The notes below the pieces were generated by a model. That model ran no database searches. It was not told the origin of the DNA and saw nothing but the letters and a program-made list of their open reading frames with translations. 64,000 bases of DNA from Plantago major (lineage: Eukaryota; Streptophyta; Magnoliopsida; Lamiales; Plantaginaceae): the NCBI GenBank assembly GCA_026545765.1, contig CM048842.1, positions 26,016,667-26,080,666 on the forward strand, in the 5' to 3' direction. A program made the translations under genes and the position numbers. This document shows, in pieces, positions 22,601 through 33,379 of the stretch (positions within the stretch are counted from its first letter, which is position 1; each line of letters starts with the position of its first letter).

Positions 22601-25377
22601 GGCAAAAGCTCAGAAGCTCAGATCTGACTGAATTAACAAAGGTGACTGATCACCAATTGAGAAGAGTCAGAGCTTTTGACTTGGAGAATAATGTCCATTC
22701 TATGTTCCCAACTGAGCAGTACTCTTTTGCTACTCTGATGCATAAGGACTTTGTCAAAGAAGCTGCACACAAGCTCATATAAGCTTTTGAGAAGGATGAT
22801 GATCAGACCAGAATGGAGATGGCATTCAAGCCTCCTTTGCCTAAGTCCCAACAGTGCATACTCTCTGAACAAGAGGAAGTAAATGTGCAATTGGTCACAC
22901 TCCCTGAAGTGATCAATCTGGTTTCTGAAGATGACAAGGAAACAGATGAGAATAATTTTCAAGAACTTCCTTCTGATCATCACAAGGATGATGATGACAA
23001 AAAAGATGATGATGATGCCCCTGCACCAGGGACAGGAGGGATTGCACAAGGTAATAATACCTCAGTTGCTGAAAAGCACACTGAGAGGACTTCACAGAAT
23101 CCCCTCATCCATCTCCTCAGAAGTCTAGACATCCCTCTCCCTAACAAAAAGACACTACTGAACAAGTGGTTGAGCACTCTGAGGACAACACTCAGAAGAT
23201 ATTGGATGCACAAGCCAGAGTTGCTCAACTCAAACAATTGTTGGAGGAAGAATAACAGCTAAATCTTCAACTAGAAGAAAAGATAGTTGAATCTAAAGCA
23301 AAGCTCCAAAAGATTGAAGATCTTACCATCAAGGAAATGGAAGCTTATGCTGAGATGAAAGAACTCCAGCTTGTTGTTCATGTAATTGCTGAAGAATTAG
23401 ATACTGAGCAAGTATCTGAAGACAAGCATGATGCTAAGGCTGCATTACCAAAAGATGTACCATCCTCCTCCTCACTGAAAGGAAAGAAGCCCATCTCTGA
23501 GATGGTTGCTAAGCTAGAGAATATTAATGAAAATGCCCAAGAGGATGAAGATCACTGGGATGAAGACTCAGATGATAAAGAAGACAGAACCTTGGCAGGA
23601 CATGCAAATGTTCACTTGGGAGTTTCTCACATAAAGAGAAAACTGATTGCTCCTCAAAGCTTCAGTAAGATACCGAATCTCAACTCCCATGATTACATGG
23701 CTAGATACCAGGTTCTGGCAACTCTATGAAAGGAGTTGTCTCAACAAAATGAAGAAGTAGTTGCATCAGTCCCTGCTAAAATGAAGAAGTTCACTGAGTT
23801 AATCACTTAGAGAACAACAAGGTTGGTCATTGCTCAGAGAGACCTAGGCATGGTGAGGGATGATGACAATACTCTTGCTGAAAAAGCCCTCAATGAGGCT
23901 AACTATGCTGCTGGAAAAGTAGATGCTACTCAAGGTCCACTGGCAGAGCTCACTGATAAGGAAACAAGAGTTATCAAACAGAATCAGGAGCTCAAGGCTG
24001 ATCTGCAAAAGTTGGTTGCTGCTTACAACTATCTGGAAGGCAACTTTGACTCCCTCTCAGAATCTTTTGTGATTCTTAGTCAGTCAACAATGACTAAGGG
24101 GAAAGGATCTCATGGTGCTCAGAGAGGAAGAGGAAGAGGAAACAAAAGAAAATCTAAACAACCACATCTCAAAATAAATGAGCCCTCCTTCAGTCAAGCT
24201 GCTACTCAGATAGTAGCAACAACTCAGCAGATTCCTAAACAAGGAATGACAATAAGGGCCAGATTACAGGCAAGATCACAGAGACCTCCAAAGGGAACCA
24301 AGTCCACAAGGAAAAAACAAGTAGTAGGGATTGAAGGGTCTTCTTCTGAAGAAAAAGAAGGCCAAATCAAATCCCAAGACAATAAAGATGCATGCAAATC
24401 TCCCAAGTACAACTTTACTGATGATGATGAGGAAACTGATGATGATGAAGCTCCTCTTCACAGAAAAAGAAAAAGGGAATCTAGCTCATCTAAACCTATT
24501 GCTGTAAAGCCAATAGCAGCAAAAACACCCTCTGGAAATACCAAGTCTATCCAGGGTGGTTCTTCAAGCAAAGCCCCAAGAGAGAATGCCAAAACAAGAA
24601 GAAAGAGGAGAAGAGACACTCAATTTGGCAGGGTTGCACCTGAAAAACCTGTTGATGCCCTGATTGAGTATGTTAAGACTGACACCAGTCAAACCTCTTA
24701 CAGATGCATTCACCAGAAAAATGATCATTGGATTCTGGAACTAAAGCACCTGCTAGTAAATGAAAATTTCCTAGTTCATATCTGTGAACAACTTATGGTA
24801 TGGAGAAAAGACAAGCCAATACTGATAAATCCAAAGCATGTCAAAGCATGGCTGGATTTTGAAGTCTCCAAAAGAACTGAAGCCATGAAAAAGGACCTCT
24901 CCTTTGAATGTCCTTATCGGAAACCAGATGATGTGCACAGAATTCCCAAGATGACTGGAACAGTCACAAGGCCAAGACTGGGTGTTGAACCTTATGAGTC
25001 ATTCTACATGACTAAGGAACAATATCTGGATGATCTTGAATATCTGAAGAACATTTATGAGTATTTCAAACTCTCTGATCTCAGAATTGAGCATGCCTGG
25101 GTATGGGGAAGATATATGTGGGTAGAATCCCACCAAGTCCTTCAAAGAAGTCTGTGGATTTGCCAGAGACATAGAAATGTTAGTCAGAACACTTCTTTAT
25201 GATTATGCTGATGACATCAAAAGGCTTGGAGTTAGGGAATTTGCCAATCGACTCATAAAGGTTGCTGAAGACTTGAGGTTGCTGAGAACCTGTAGTGTTT
25301 TTGAAGACATGAAGACTTGTCATTTAGAATGTTCACTTGGAGCTTGGTTACTCCGGTTGTTCTATATGATTAAGTAA
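19640..25377 (+). pseudogene. Copia-2 ORF3: giant post-pol gene with intron-like segments
   Basis: Unrecognised as a whole. The start MAPK at 19640 matches copia-3. The frame shifts soon after, then is open at 19693-19914 and 19981-20964. Regions in order: (1) an N-terminal part with VLEFYNNS, KEIFL and WDVLACLLHRYFDGLQGG, resembling the plant-transposon-protein family; (2) a basic patch KKGSKKRK; (3) acidic Glu/Pro/Thr-rich repeats, partly split by five GT-AG segments (21599-22497); (4) a helical LLPFFKDHTLKKHLKCFRKW; (5) an Asp run and coiled coil; (6) a basic region with HRKRKRE; (7) a C-terminal domain (about 24,650-25,300) with WILELKHLLVN, WRKDKPILIN, KPDDVHRI, VEPYESFY and LRIEHAWVWG. 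No membrane segment is seen. If spliced, about 5.3 kb of coding sequence. Many frameshifts. Function unknown; parts may be a captured host gene. Confidence 0.75.
21599..22497 (+). other. Cassette of five GT-AG intron-like segments in copia-2 ORF3
   Basis: Candidate introns are 21599-21679 (81 nt), 21788-21873 (86), 21976-22058 (83), 22212-22300 (89) and 22420-22497 (78). Each begins GT, ends AG after a T-rich tract, and is more AT-rich than its flanks. Exons between them are 108, 102, 153 and 119 nt. The last matches 117 nt in copia-3 and is probably shifted by indels. Exon ends are mostly CAG/AAG and starts are GCC, GCT, CCT or GTT, all in phase 0 where the frame can be read. Several segments contain in-frame stops. 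The fifth has no stop and a multiple-of-three length, so it could be retained coding sequence. Confidence 0.65.
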
Positions 25378-25666
25378 TTTTTGTGATTTTGCTGATTGTA
25401 CTAAAATGTGTTTTATTCATTGTAAAAGTTATTTGTGAACTTTCCTTGTAACATATCTGATGAACCTACTCTCAGATATCAATCTATAAAAAGATAACTT
25501 GTCAGCAAAGATCACACCTTGTGATTTGGTTGATGTTTACTTCATGCACTTAATTAAATTAATTGAAAAGATCATAAGAAATGATTAAGTGTTGGATTGT
25601 TCCCTCTTCCAAGTTGTAATAAGTTTTAAAGATAGTCATCGTTGACTGATCAAAAAGGGGGGAATG
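25378..25666 (+). other. Copia-2 3' untranslated region and polypurine tract
   Basis: No ORF is supported. The polypurine tract AAAAAGGGGGGAATG lies at about 25652-25666 directly before the 3' LTR. The sequence just upstream (GATAGTCATCGTTGACTGATC) is mirrored next to the copia-3 3' LTR. Confidence 0.8.
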
Positions 25667-26722
25667 CGTTAGGAATATCTGTTTGATTTTGATCAGCAAC
25701 CTAATGAATTATCTTAGCTCAGAAAGGTGCTTAGTACTCTTGGTTCACTTGAACACTGTAAAAGAGGAAAATCACTAAATATGTTAGTCTAGCAAATGTT
25801 CTATAGGATGTTAGGTCTCTGAATGTAATTTTTATTTATTTAAAGAAGACCAAGAAAGAAGCATCCAAGCAAAGGAACTCATTTCCAGAAGACTGAAGTT
25901 TGCTCAAGATTGCTGAAGACTAAGGAGAAAAGTCTCCTCAGATACCTATGTCCAGAAACCTTGAGTCAACAAGTGTTTTGATTAAACAAGTTACTCAAAG
26001 GATATCTGAGAACACAAGTGTATCCGTTGAGACAACAGGACAAATATAGTACAATGCATTTATTGTTTGGACAGAAATGTCTGCACAAAAGCAGAAGTCT
26101 CTGAAGAAGAAGACAAAGAACTCTGCAGTACTATATACAGATATCAATAGTTTGAATTTGAATTGAGCCTAACGGATACTATTCAAACGGCTTCAAATTC
26201 AACTATAAATATCACCACTTAGAATGCTTGAAAACATACCAAGAACATACTTACAACTTGAACTCACATTGAAACTACAACTTACTGAATATCTTCAAGT
26301 GATCTCTCAAGCATACAAGCTTTCTTACTACTTACCTTCTAGCTATCTGTTGCGACTAAAGCTCTAGAACTCTAAGTAGTATACAAGTTCTAAGTGTCCT
26401 GATCCTTAACAAGCATTCCTATCTGTAAAGGAGTTGAATCAAAAGATCAAGTATCTGAGATTCATTCTCTAGAACATTTAACAAAGACTTGGGTCAGTAA
26501 AGAACAAGTTACCAAACATTGTGAAGTGTATTAAGTAATCTTGATTCTATAGAGCTTTCTTAAATAACTGTGTATGTTATAAAGAAGCTCACCTAACAAA
26601 CTACCTTAACCACACACCAACTGGCGTGGAGTACAAGAAGTACTTAGTTTGGGAAACTAAGGAACAACTCCAAGGTTACTGAGCACATGAATTACTTAGG
26701 TTTGGAAACTTAGGAATAGCTC
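25667..26722 (+). repeat. Copia-2 3' LTR, truncated
   Basis: It aligns with the 5' LTR from (C)GTTAGGAATATCTG to AGGAATAGCTC. The first base is C instead of T, so the terminal TG is mutated. A ~20-30-bp segment near 26,020 present in the 5' LTR is missing here. Similarity ends exactly at 26722, inside the ~50-bp minisatellite, where the gypsy LTR begins. The remaining LTR is not found after the gypsy element. Confidence 0.88.
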
Positions 26723-27566
26723 TGATATATACATATGAGTTCGCCCGCATCTCTTACCGAACCAAGACGACTTAATACGATCTATACAGGTGCATCACTA
26801 TGAGTCCGTCCACTAGAGCTTTGGTCCGGCACTGAAAACACTTCATGTTACCAAATTTCCTGTGAAATGGTGAGGCGGTCCGACCTCCCACATTCCTCAC
26901 CACGGACGTTTCCGTTCTCCAGGGGAAAACTTCTGGATCAAGACAAACTTAAAGGTGAGTCCGTCCATTTATTATGTCCGTCTGGAGCACATGGACGGAC
27001 GGCTCCTATTTTTATCCTAAATATCAGCGTGTGTACAATGCGCCACCTATCTCTGGGACCACGTGTCAACCTACCACTAAGCCGACCATGCTCCGGGATG
27101 TCAGAGAGTTTGTCTCCAGAGCTCAATACTATTTAATAGAGGGTATTTACTCCTCATTAAGGTACACAACAACTTCATAATAATCCACTCTCTAGGTTTT
27201 GAGGTCCGAGCCCCAGCTTGATCCGCCTCCTAACCAGTTGAATCTTAGCCCGGACTGTCTAAGGAAGGCCGGCCCAAAAGGGTTTAACCCCTTCTTTTCT
27301 TCTTTACATGACAAGCATCCAAGTATCAATCTGACGGACCATCACTCAGAAGCGATCTTATTGGACGGACGGACACATTACAATTAGAGAACTATATCGA
27401 CTACCTCCTATTTCCTGATGGACCATAACTCATGGACGGACTGGTACCTATGAAAAGGACTTCAAACTAAGGTTAGACGAATTAGGAAGCACCATACATA
27501 AGCTTTGTCGGACCCCTCTACGAACTTGACCAAGACTTTTGACTAATCCGGATTTACCCCACATCA
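26723..27566 (+). repeat. Gypsy 5' LTR (tentative ends)
   Basis: It starts TGATATATACATATG right at the copia-2 break and ends about CACATCA just before a PBS-like sequence. It contains at least five GTCCGTCC/GGACGGAC motifs (about 26802, 26959, 26994, 27362-27372 and 27434). There is no second LTR in the window for comparison, so both boundaries are inferred from TG/CA ends and PBS position. Confidence 0.6.
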
Positions 27567-27567
27567 T

Positions 27568-27586
27568 ATTGGAGCCGTCTGTGGGA
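27568..27586 (+). other. Gypsy PBS-like sequence
   Basis: The ATTGGAGCCGTCTGTGGGA string has the form commonly found just after the 5' LTR in Tat elements (TTGGCGCCGTCTGTGGGA), with one likely G/C-to-A change. I have not matched it to a specific tRNA. Confidence 0.5.
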
Positions 27587-27606
27587 ATCTCTAAGTACAA
27601 AAAGCC

Positions 27607-30600
27607 ATGGCACCATCCAGGAGATAGATAAAAAAGGCTACCTCTACCCGTCCCCGGTCTACAGCCTCCACCAACGGACCCTCTTCCAACCCCAACAACA
27701 AGCCTCTGATGGCAACAAACGTTCCGGGGAAAATAGGGTTATTTATAAACACGACGAAAGAGACAGGAATGAGGCCTCCATCTCCAACTCCGAAAGAATA
27801 GTAGGACAAGCCCCACCCCCGCCACTAGATCCGCTTCAGGCACCAATCATACCAATCATATCAAACGTAGCTCACGTAACAGTAGATGGAATACTAGCCG
27901 GGTTCAACGAAGCACAAATCCAACTCTTGCAGGCAGCTCTGCAGCTAAGAACCCAACCACCCGATCCTAGGGGCATACCCTCGTGACCCCACTCCTTCCC
28001 AGATCTCTACAAGAGGTCGACGCCCGCGAAACTACGACAGAAGAGGTCAATACCATAATGAGATGAGTGACCAGGAAACTCTCAGTGGATATCGAGGGGA
28101 CACACTGTTGGTCCAGATAACGGCAAATTAAAAGACTAGATGGGGGGGGGGGGTGAATAGTCTTTTAAAACTTTTGTCGATAAAAACTAATTCTCAGATA
28201 TCTGTGTAGATATCTGATACTTAGATTCAGAGCGCGGAAGACTTAAGATAGATAAGTGCAGAAACAGTTAAAGTGTGTGTGTGTGTTGCTTAAATGTAAG
28301 TACAGAAAAGTAAATAACACAGCAAGTATAGTGGTATCTGGAGGTGGCGTAATCCTCCAACTAATCCACTTCGGTCTTACAAAGACCTAGAATTCACTAG
28401 AATAGATAATTGAGGTCACCTTACAAAAATCATATTCTAAGATTCCTTAAACAAATGGTTCCTAACCAAATGTTCCCCCTGAGTTGTTCCCCGGCTTTCA
28501 CAGCCAAGTACTTCTGACTCGAAACCTTTTGAGCTATTCCTAGCTTCCCAAGCTAAGTACTTCTGTGCTCAATAACCTTGGAGTTATTCCTTAGTTTCTC
28601 AAACTAAGTACTTCACATACTCCACTGATGGTGTTGGTTTTGGTTTGAGTTGTCAGATGAGCTTCTTTATTAACTTTTCAGTTAATCAGATAGCTCTGTG
28701 AATCAAGTATACTTAATACACTTTTCAATGTATGGTATCTTAATCTTTTTACTGACCCAAGTCTTAGATAAATGTTCAAGAGAATGAATCTCAAATACTT
28801 GATCTTTCAATTCAACTCTTTCACATATAGCAGTGCTTGTTTAGGATCAGGACACTTAGAACTTCAGTGTTACTCAAGATCAAGAGCTTTGGTCGGAACA
28901 GAAAGCTTTAAGGATAAGTAATTTTCTTGAGATAGCGAGATATGTGTTCAGTGTCAGTTCTTCAGGTTGTGTGTCTTCTCAAGCTGTCTAAGTGTTGATA
29001 TTTATAGATGAATTTGAGTGCCGTTTGAATAGTATCCGTTAGGCTTAAATCAAATTCAAACTATTGATATCTGTGTATAGTACTGTAGCAGGTTTGTCTT
29101 CTTCTTCAGAAGGTAACGTTGCTTTTGTTCAGACATCTCTGTCCGTGCATTTATTGCATTGTACTATACTTTTTGTCCTGTAGTGCCAACGAAACTATGC
29201 TTTGTATCAGAGACTTAACTTTATCAGTTTTCTCTGAGTTTTAGCACGTCCTTACCTTTAACTTCAGATACCACTTTTATTGAAACAACTTTGTTTGCAA
29301 TATGTATTTCTTTATCAGAAATGTGGTTTAAAGCTCAAGGTATCTGAGTGTAGATATCTGTGGACACTTTCCTTGTTTTCCAGATGAACCTCTTGACTTC
29401 TCAGATATCTCTTGTGACATGATTTGTTTAGCAATCATTCGTGTCTTCAAGAAATCTAGCCAAGGTATCTGCAAAACTATTTCAGTAATCTTGTGCAGTT
29501 TCTTCAAATCTTCAATGTCATTGAACTTGTTCTGCTTGGATGTCTTCTTCTTGGTCTTCTCTTCATAAAATAAAAATTACACTTTGAGACCTAACATCCT
29601 ATACAAGATTAGCTAGACTATCATACTTAGTGGGTTTCCTCTTTTACAATGTTCAAGTGAACCAAGAGTACTAATCACCTTTCTGAGACTAAGATAAGTC
29701 ATCATGTTGCTGATCAAAATCTAAACAGATATTTCTAACAAAATATCTAACAATTTCCTAACACACACTGCCACGCACCTATAGGCGAAACCACAGGGAT
29801 AACAGATCACTTACTCCGAACGAAGTAAGGGAGGAAGAAGAACGCTATAGGAGAAGAGGGAGAAGTCATGAAAGACGAAGAGAAAGAACCAGGTCCAAAT
29901 CTGAGAGAGGTCACCGACAGGAATCACCCATGAACAAAACAGAAAAAATTAAAGAACAAGTCCGAATTCATGAGGCAGCCCTGGACATAGAACGATCAAA
30001 ATTAGAGTCACTCACTCAAGCCAAGGACATTATCAAATATGGGCGGAACGTAAATCCTCTGTGTTTAGCAATAAGAAAAACGGAACTACCTCTGGGACGA
30101 AACCCACCCACATCTAAAGAAATGTTCGATGGAAATTCCTGTCCCATCGATCACAGAATTCGTTTTGAAGCCTCCCTAGGAGGTATGGGCATACCCGACA
30201 ATGTAAAGGCCCAATTATTCCCTAATACCTTCTTTGGACCAGCAATGACATGGTGGAAATAACTCCGACCGGATTCCATCATGTCGTGGGACCACTTGCT
30301 AACGAAATTCACACTATAATTCGAAAATCTCCTGAAAACAGCTCGACTTGTTAGCTATCTAGCGGAAATCATATAGAAAGAATACGAAAGTCTAAGATCC
30401 TTCGTAAAGAGATTCGAGCAAGCCTCAGCTATGGTAGAGCAACACCCCATTAAAGAATGAGTTATCCACATGGCTGAAAATACCAATAATGCTTCGTTCC
30501 GTTACAAGCTTATCGATGCAGGCATAACCAACGAATGGGAACTCACCGACATGGTCAAAAAATTCCTAACCACAAATGAGACTCTTGAAAAAATGGTGGT

Positions 30601-31182
30601 AAGGGCCGAGATCAAAAAAGCCAAGCCTGTACAAGATAATCCTAGATTAGGAAATCAACACTTCGAGCAGAAAAGAAAGTGAGACAGAAGGGGACGTATT
30701 GAGGAAAGAAGAAGGTCCCCACGGAAGCTTTACATAAACTACTCAGACCTGAAGCCCCCAAGGAACAAATCCTCACCATCATGCAAAGTAAAGGAGTCCC
30801 TTTCGAATGGCCGGCCAAACACAGAGAAACAAGGTTTACCAGAAATTCAAATGAGTATTGCCACTTTCATAGACAGGTAGGACACTCGACTGGGAAATGC
30901 ACACACCTCAGACAGGAAATCCAGCGACTGATTGAAATGGGCTACCTACAAGAATACGTCATAAAGCGAGCCGATCGAAGTGACCAACGGAATCTGGAAC
31001 AAGGGAACACTACCCAAAATCAGCAAAACACAAGAGAGCGTAGGAATAACTCTCCCCACAGATCTGGTCCACATCAGGATAGGAATGACCTAAGCCGCTC
31101 CGACAGATGCCAATCATTGAGCCCTAGAAGGATCTCAGCCTTGCCTGGACCCCCCAAGTCCAAAGAGACAACAAAAAACTAG
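27607..31182 (+). pseudogene. gag: Gypsy Gag, split by a solo LTR
   Basis: The likely start is ATG at 27607 (MAPSRR). The N-terminal part is frameshifted (TVDGILAGFNEAQIQLLQ is readable near 27,880) and interrupted at 28106-29763. After the solo LTR an Arg/Glu-rich stretch leads to the conserved Gag core: MFDGNSCPIDHRIRFEASL, then FGPAMTWWK, with a stop at 30260-30262. Further fragments have YESLRSFVKRFEQASA and FRYKLIDAGITNEWEL. The nucleocapsid knuckle CHFHRQVGHSTGKC (CX2HX4HX4C) is followed by LRQEIQRLIEMGYLQEYV at 30781-31182. That knuckle and following helix are typical of Tat elements. Confidence 0.82.
28106..29763 (-). mobile_element. Solo LTR of the copia-3 family
   Basis: This 1,658-bp LTR is nearly collinear with the copia-3 LTRs (start TGTTGGTCCAGATAACGG, end TTTCCTAACA on the plus strand). 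It has perfect 5-bp TSDs, CACAC at 28101-28105 and 29764-29768. No internal region or second LTR is present, so it arose by LTR-LTR recombination or an equivalent deletion after insertion into the gypsy. It has a G tract at about 28142-28153, a short GT repeat near 28276, three minisatellite units at 28481-28620 and a TATA-like sequence near 28998-29005 (minus). Confidence 0.93.
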
Positions 31183-31231
31183 GAGATCTCTCAGCCCCAG
31201 AAGACAACAAGAGAATTGGAGATCTCGCAGT

Positions 31232-31939
31232 TTGAACCAGGAAACAAGGAGGGTGGCCCACATAGAAACCCAGCCAGCATACGCAGAAGAAAACCCTGTC
31301 ATTTATGGGAGAATACTTAGCATTGCAGGAGGACCAACAGGAGGGGATAGCCGGAACGCTCGTGAGGCAACAGACCGATCACTTCAGAAATCAGATAAAA
31401 AATCTGTGAACATGATAAAGCCTGGCACCAATGTCATTACCTTTGATAAATCTGAAGCACCACCCCCATGCCAAGGCGAAGGATTAAACCACGACCCCGA
31501 TGTCCCATTAGTAGTAGAGGTAGACATTGCAGGATATGAAATGACCAAAGTACTCATCGATACCGGAGCATCCTCCAATATCCTCTTTATGAGCACGGTA
31601 AGAAAAATGAAAATGAGCTTGAGGGGAATGATTCCTGTAACGAAAGACCTCGTAGGCTTCGGTGGATCAAGAGTTAGACCAAGAGGAGTTCTATATCTAT
31701 CACTTTCCATTGGAAAAACGCCATTCCGCGTCACAAAGCAGGTACCCTTCGTCATCACAGATGCAGACTGTGATTATAACATCATCCTAGGAAGACCAGC
31801 ACTAAATCAATTCAAAGTAGTGGTATCAACCTTCCATCTCAAAATGAAGTTCCCAACCGAAGCAGGGATCGGAACCATTACTGGAGATCAGCGACAAGGA
31901 TGGGAATGTTACGCTCTCTCCACCCGAAGAGCTTCCTGA
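31232..31939 (+). pseudogene. pol: Gypsy aspartic protease region
   Basis: This 235-aa open stretch contains the retropepsin active site VLIDTGASSNILF near residue 110, and the C-terminal motif YNIILGRPALNQF (the ILGR flap/Gly motif of retropepsins). It matures Gag-Pol. It ends in a TGA at 31937 and is followed by a frameshifted linker to the RT. The active-site Asp is preserved. Confidence 0.85.
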
Positions 31940-32074
31940 CCCTATCAGAGGGAACAAGATATTAGAAGAGAAGAAGCTAACATAAAGGCAAAGAGGCAAT
32001 GTCTCTTCATATAAGAGAGAGTCCGCAATCCAAGAAAGGAGAGACCCCTGGGAGAAGGGGTAAATTGGCTAAAA

Positions 32075-33379
32075 ATGGGCGTAGAGAAAAAGAAAAGCGC
32101 TGCCATCCCGAAAGAAGGGGATGACCAGATCGAGAAGTACAAAATCATCCCATCAGAACCTCCAAGGGAAACCCCAACTAAAAGCTTCCTTCATGAAAAT
32201 CGGATGGCACCTTGCGAAGAAGTCCTGGAAATCCCTATCGTAGAAGGAAGTCCAGAAAAAACCGCAAAAATTGGCTCGGAGATGGATGCTGAGAAAACCC
32301 TGAAAATGATGACATTCCTTACAAAAAATCCCGATGTCTTTGCATGGAGCACGGAGGACTTAACCGGAATTGATCCACGTGTCATGTTTCACGAATTCAA
32401 CGTGGACCCCAATGTCAGGCCCATCCGTCAAAAGAAAAGAGACCATGGCCCCATCCACAATAAAATCATTGCAGAAGAAGTTGAACGACTTCTCAAAGCA
32501 GGACATATTCAGGAAGTTCACTACTCAGACTGGATATGCAATGTGGTCCTAGTTGAAAAAAGTCCGGGGAAGTGGAGGATGTCTAACCACTTTACCAGCC
32601 TCAACCGCTTCTGTCCAAAAGACCCGTATCCTCTCCCAAGGATCGATCAACTAGTAGACTCCACTGCAGGATGTGCATTGCTAAGCTTTATGGATGCTTT
32701 CCAAGGATTCTACCAGATCAAGAAGGCAGAACATGACATAGAAAAAACCGCCTTCATCACAGCAGGCGGAGTTTATTGTTTCAAAGTCATGCCATTTGGA
32801 CTACACAACGCAGGAGCAACATATCAACGACTAATGAATCACATGTTCAGAGAAGAGTTGGGCAAATGAATGGAGGTTTACATGGACGACATTTTGGTAA
32901 AAAGCAAAGAATCCACAGATCATATCCAACACCTGGAAAGATGTTTCTCCATTGTAAGAACATATGGCTTGAAGCTCAACCCGGCTAAATGCACGTTCGG
33001 CGTTACAAGAGGAAAATTCTTAGGGTACATGGTCACGCAAAGAGGAATCAAGGCCAACCCAAAAAAGATAAAAGCCATACTCGAACTCCCTCATCCAGAA
33101 AAACTCAAAGATGTCCAAAGACTTATAGGAAAAGTCATATCCCTTAGCCGATTCATTTCTAGGTCTGCTGAGAAGAATCTGCCATTCTTCAAAATCCTGA
33201 GAAAATCCGACCATTTTGAGTGGAACTCTGAGTGTAGAGAGGCTTTCGAAAACCTGAAACACTACCTATCCTCCCCGCCCCTCCTTTCCAAACCCGAAGA
33301 AGGAGAACCGTTATATGTTTACCTCGCCGTTACTCCAGAAGTGGTAAGTTATGTCCTAGTACGTATACAAAAGAATTAG
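32075..33379 (+). pseudogene. pol: Gypsy reverse transcriptase
   Basis: Two in-frame ORFs (32075-32869 and 32870-33379) are split by a TGA at 32867-32869, probably a former Trp codon. The first has DVFAWSTEDLTGIDP, the RT entry VLVEKSPGKWRM, YPLPRIDQLVDSTAG, FMDAFQGFYQI and MPFGLHNAGATYQRLMN. The second opens with the catalytic motif YMDD in EVYMDDILVKS, then GLKLNPAKCTFGV and FLGYMVTQRGI. RT copies the RNA genome into DNA. All three catalytic aspartates appear present. A TAG at 33377 ends the frame at the RNase H boundary. Confidence 0.9.

Larger units (their letters stand above)
11664..26722 (+). mobile_element. Copia-2: large Ty1/copia element with giant ORF3
   Basis: This plus-strand element runs from a 5' LTR at 11664 to a truncated 3' LTR cut at 26722 by the gypsy element. 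Order: LTR, Gag, protease, integrase, RT, RNase H, a ~5.7-kb third ORF, PPT, partial LTR. The LTRs start (T/C)GTTAGGAATAT. It is a clear relative of copia-3 (40888-56666) throughout Gag, Pol and ORF3. A right-hand TSD cannot be checked because the 3' LTR is interrupted. No PBS was found. Gag-Pol and ORF3 carry many stops and frameshifts. The Gag coiled-coil extension and extra ORF suggest the Sirevirus lineage, less securely than for copia-1. Confidence 0.9.

Noticed and set aside
19640..25377. ORF3 as a host gene with the retrotransposon inserted next to it
   Set aside because: The same ORF3 lies at the same place between pol and PPT in copia-3, inside that element's TSDs. It is therefore part of the element.
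28140..28156. Long G tract near the solo LTR end as a polypurine tract
   Set aside because: It lies inside the LTR near its 3' end in all family members, not next to the internal side of the 3' LTR. The real PPT in copia-3 is at 42624-42638.
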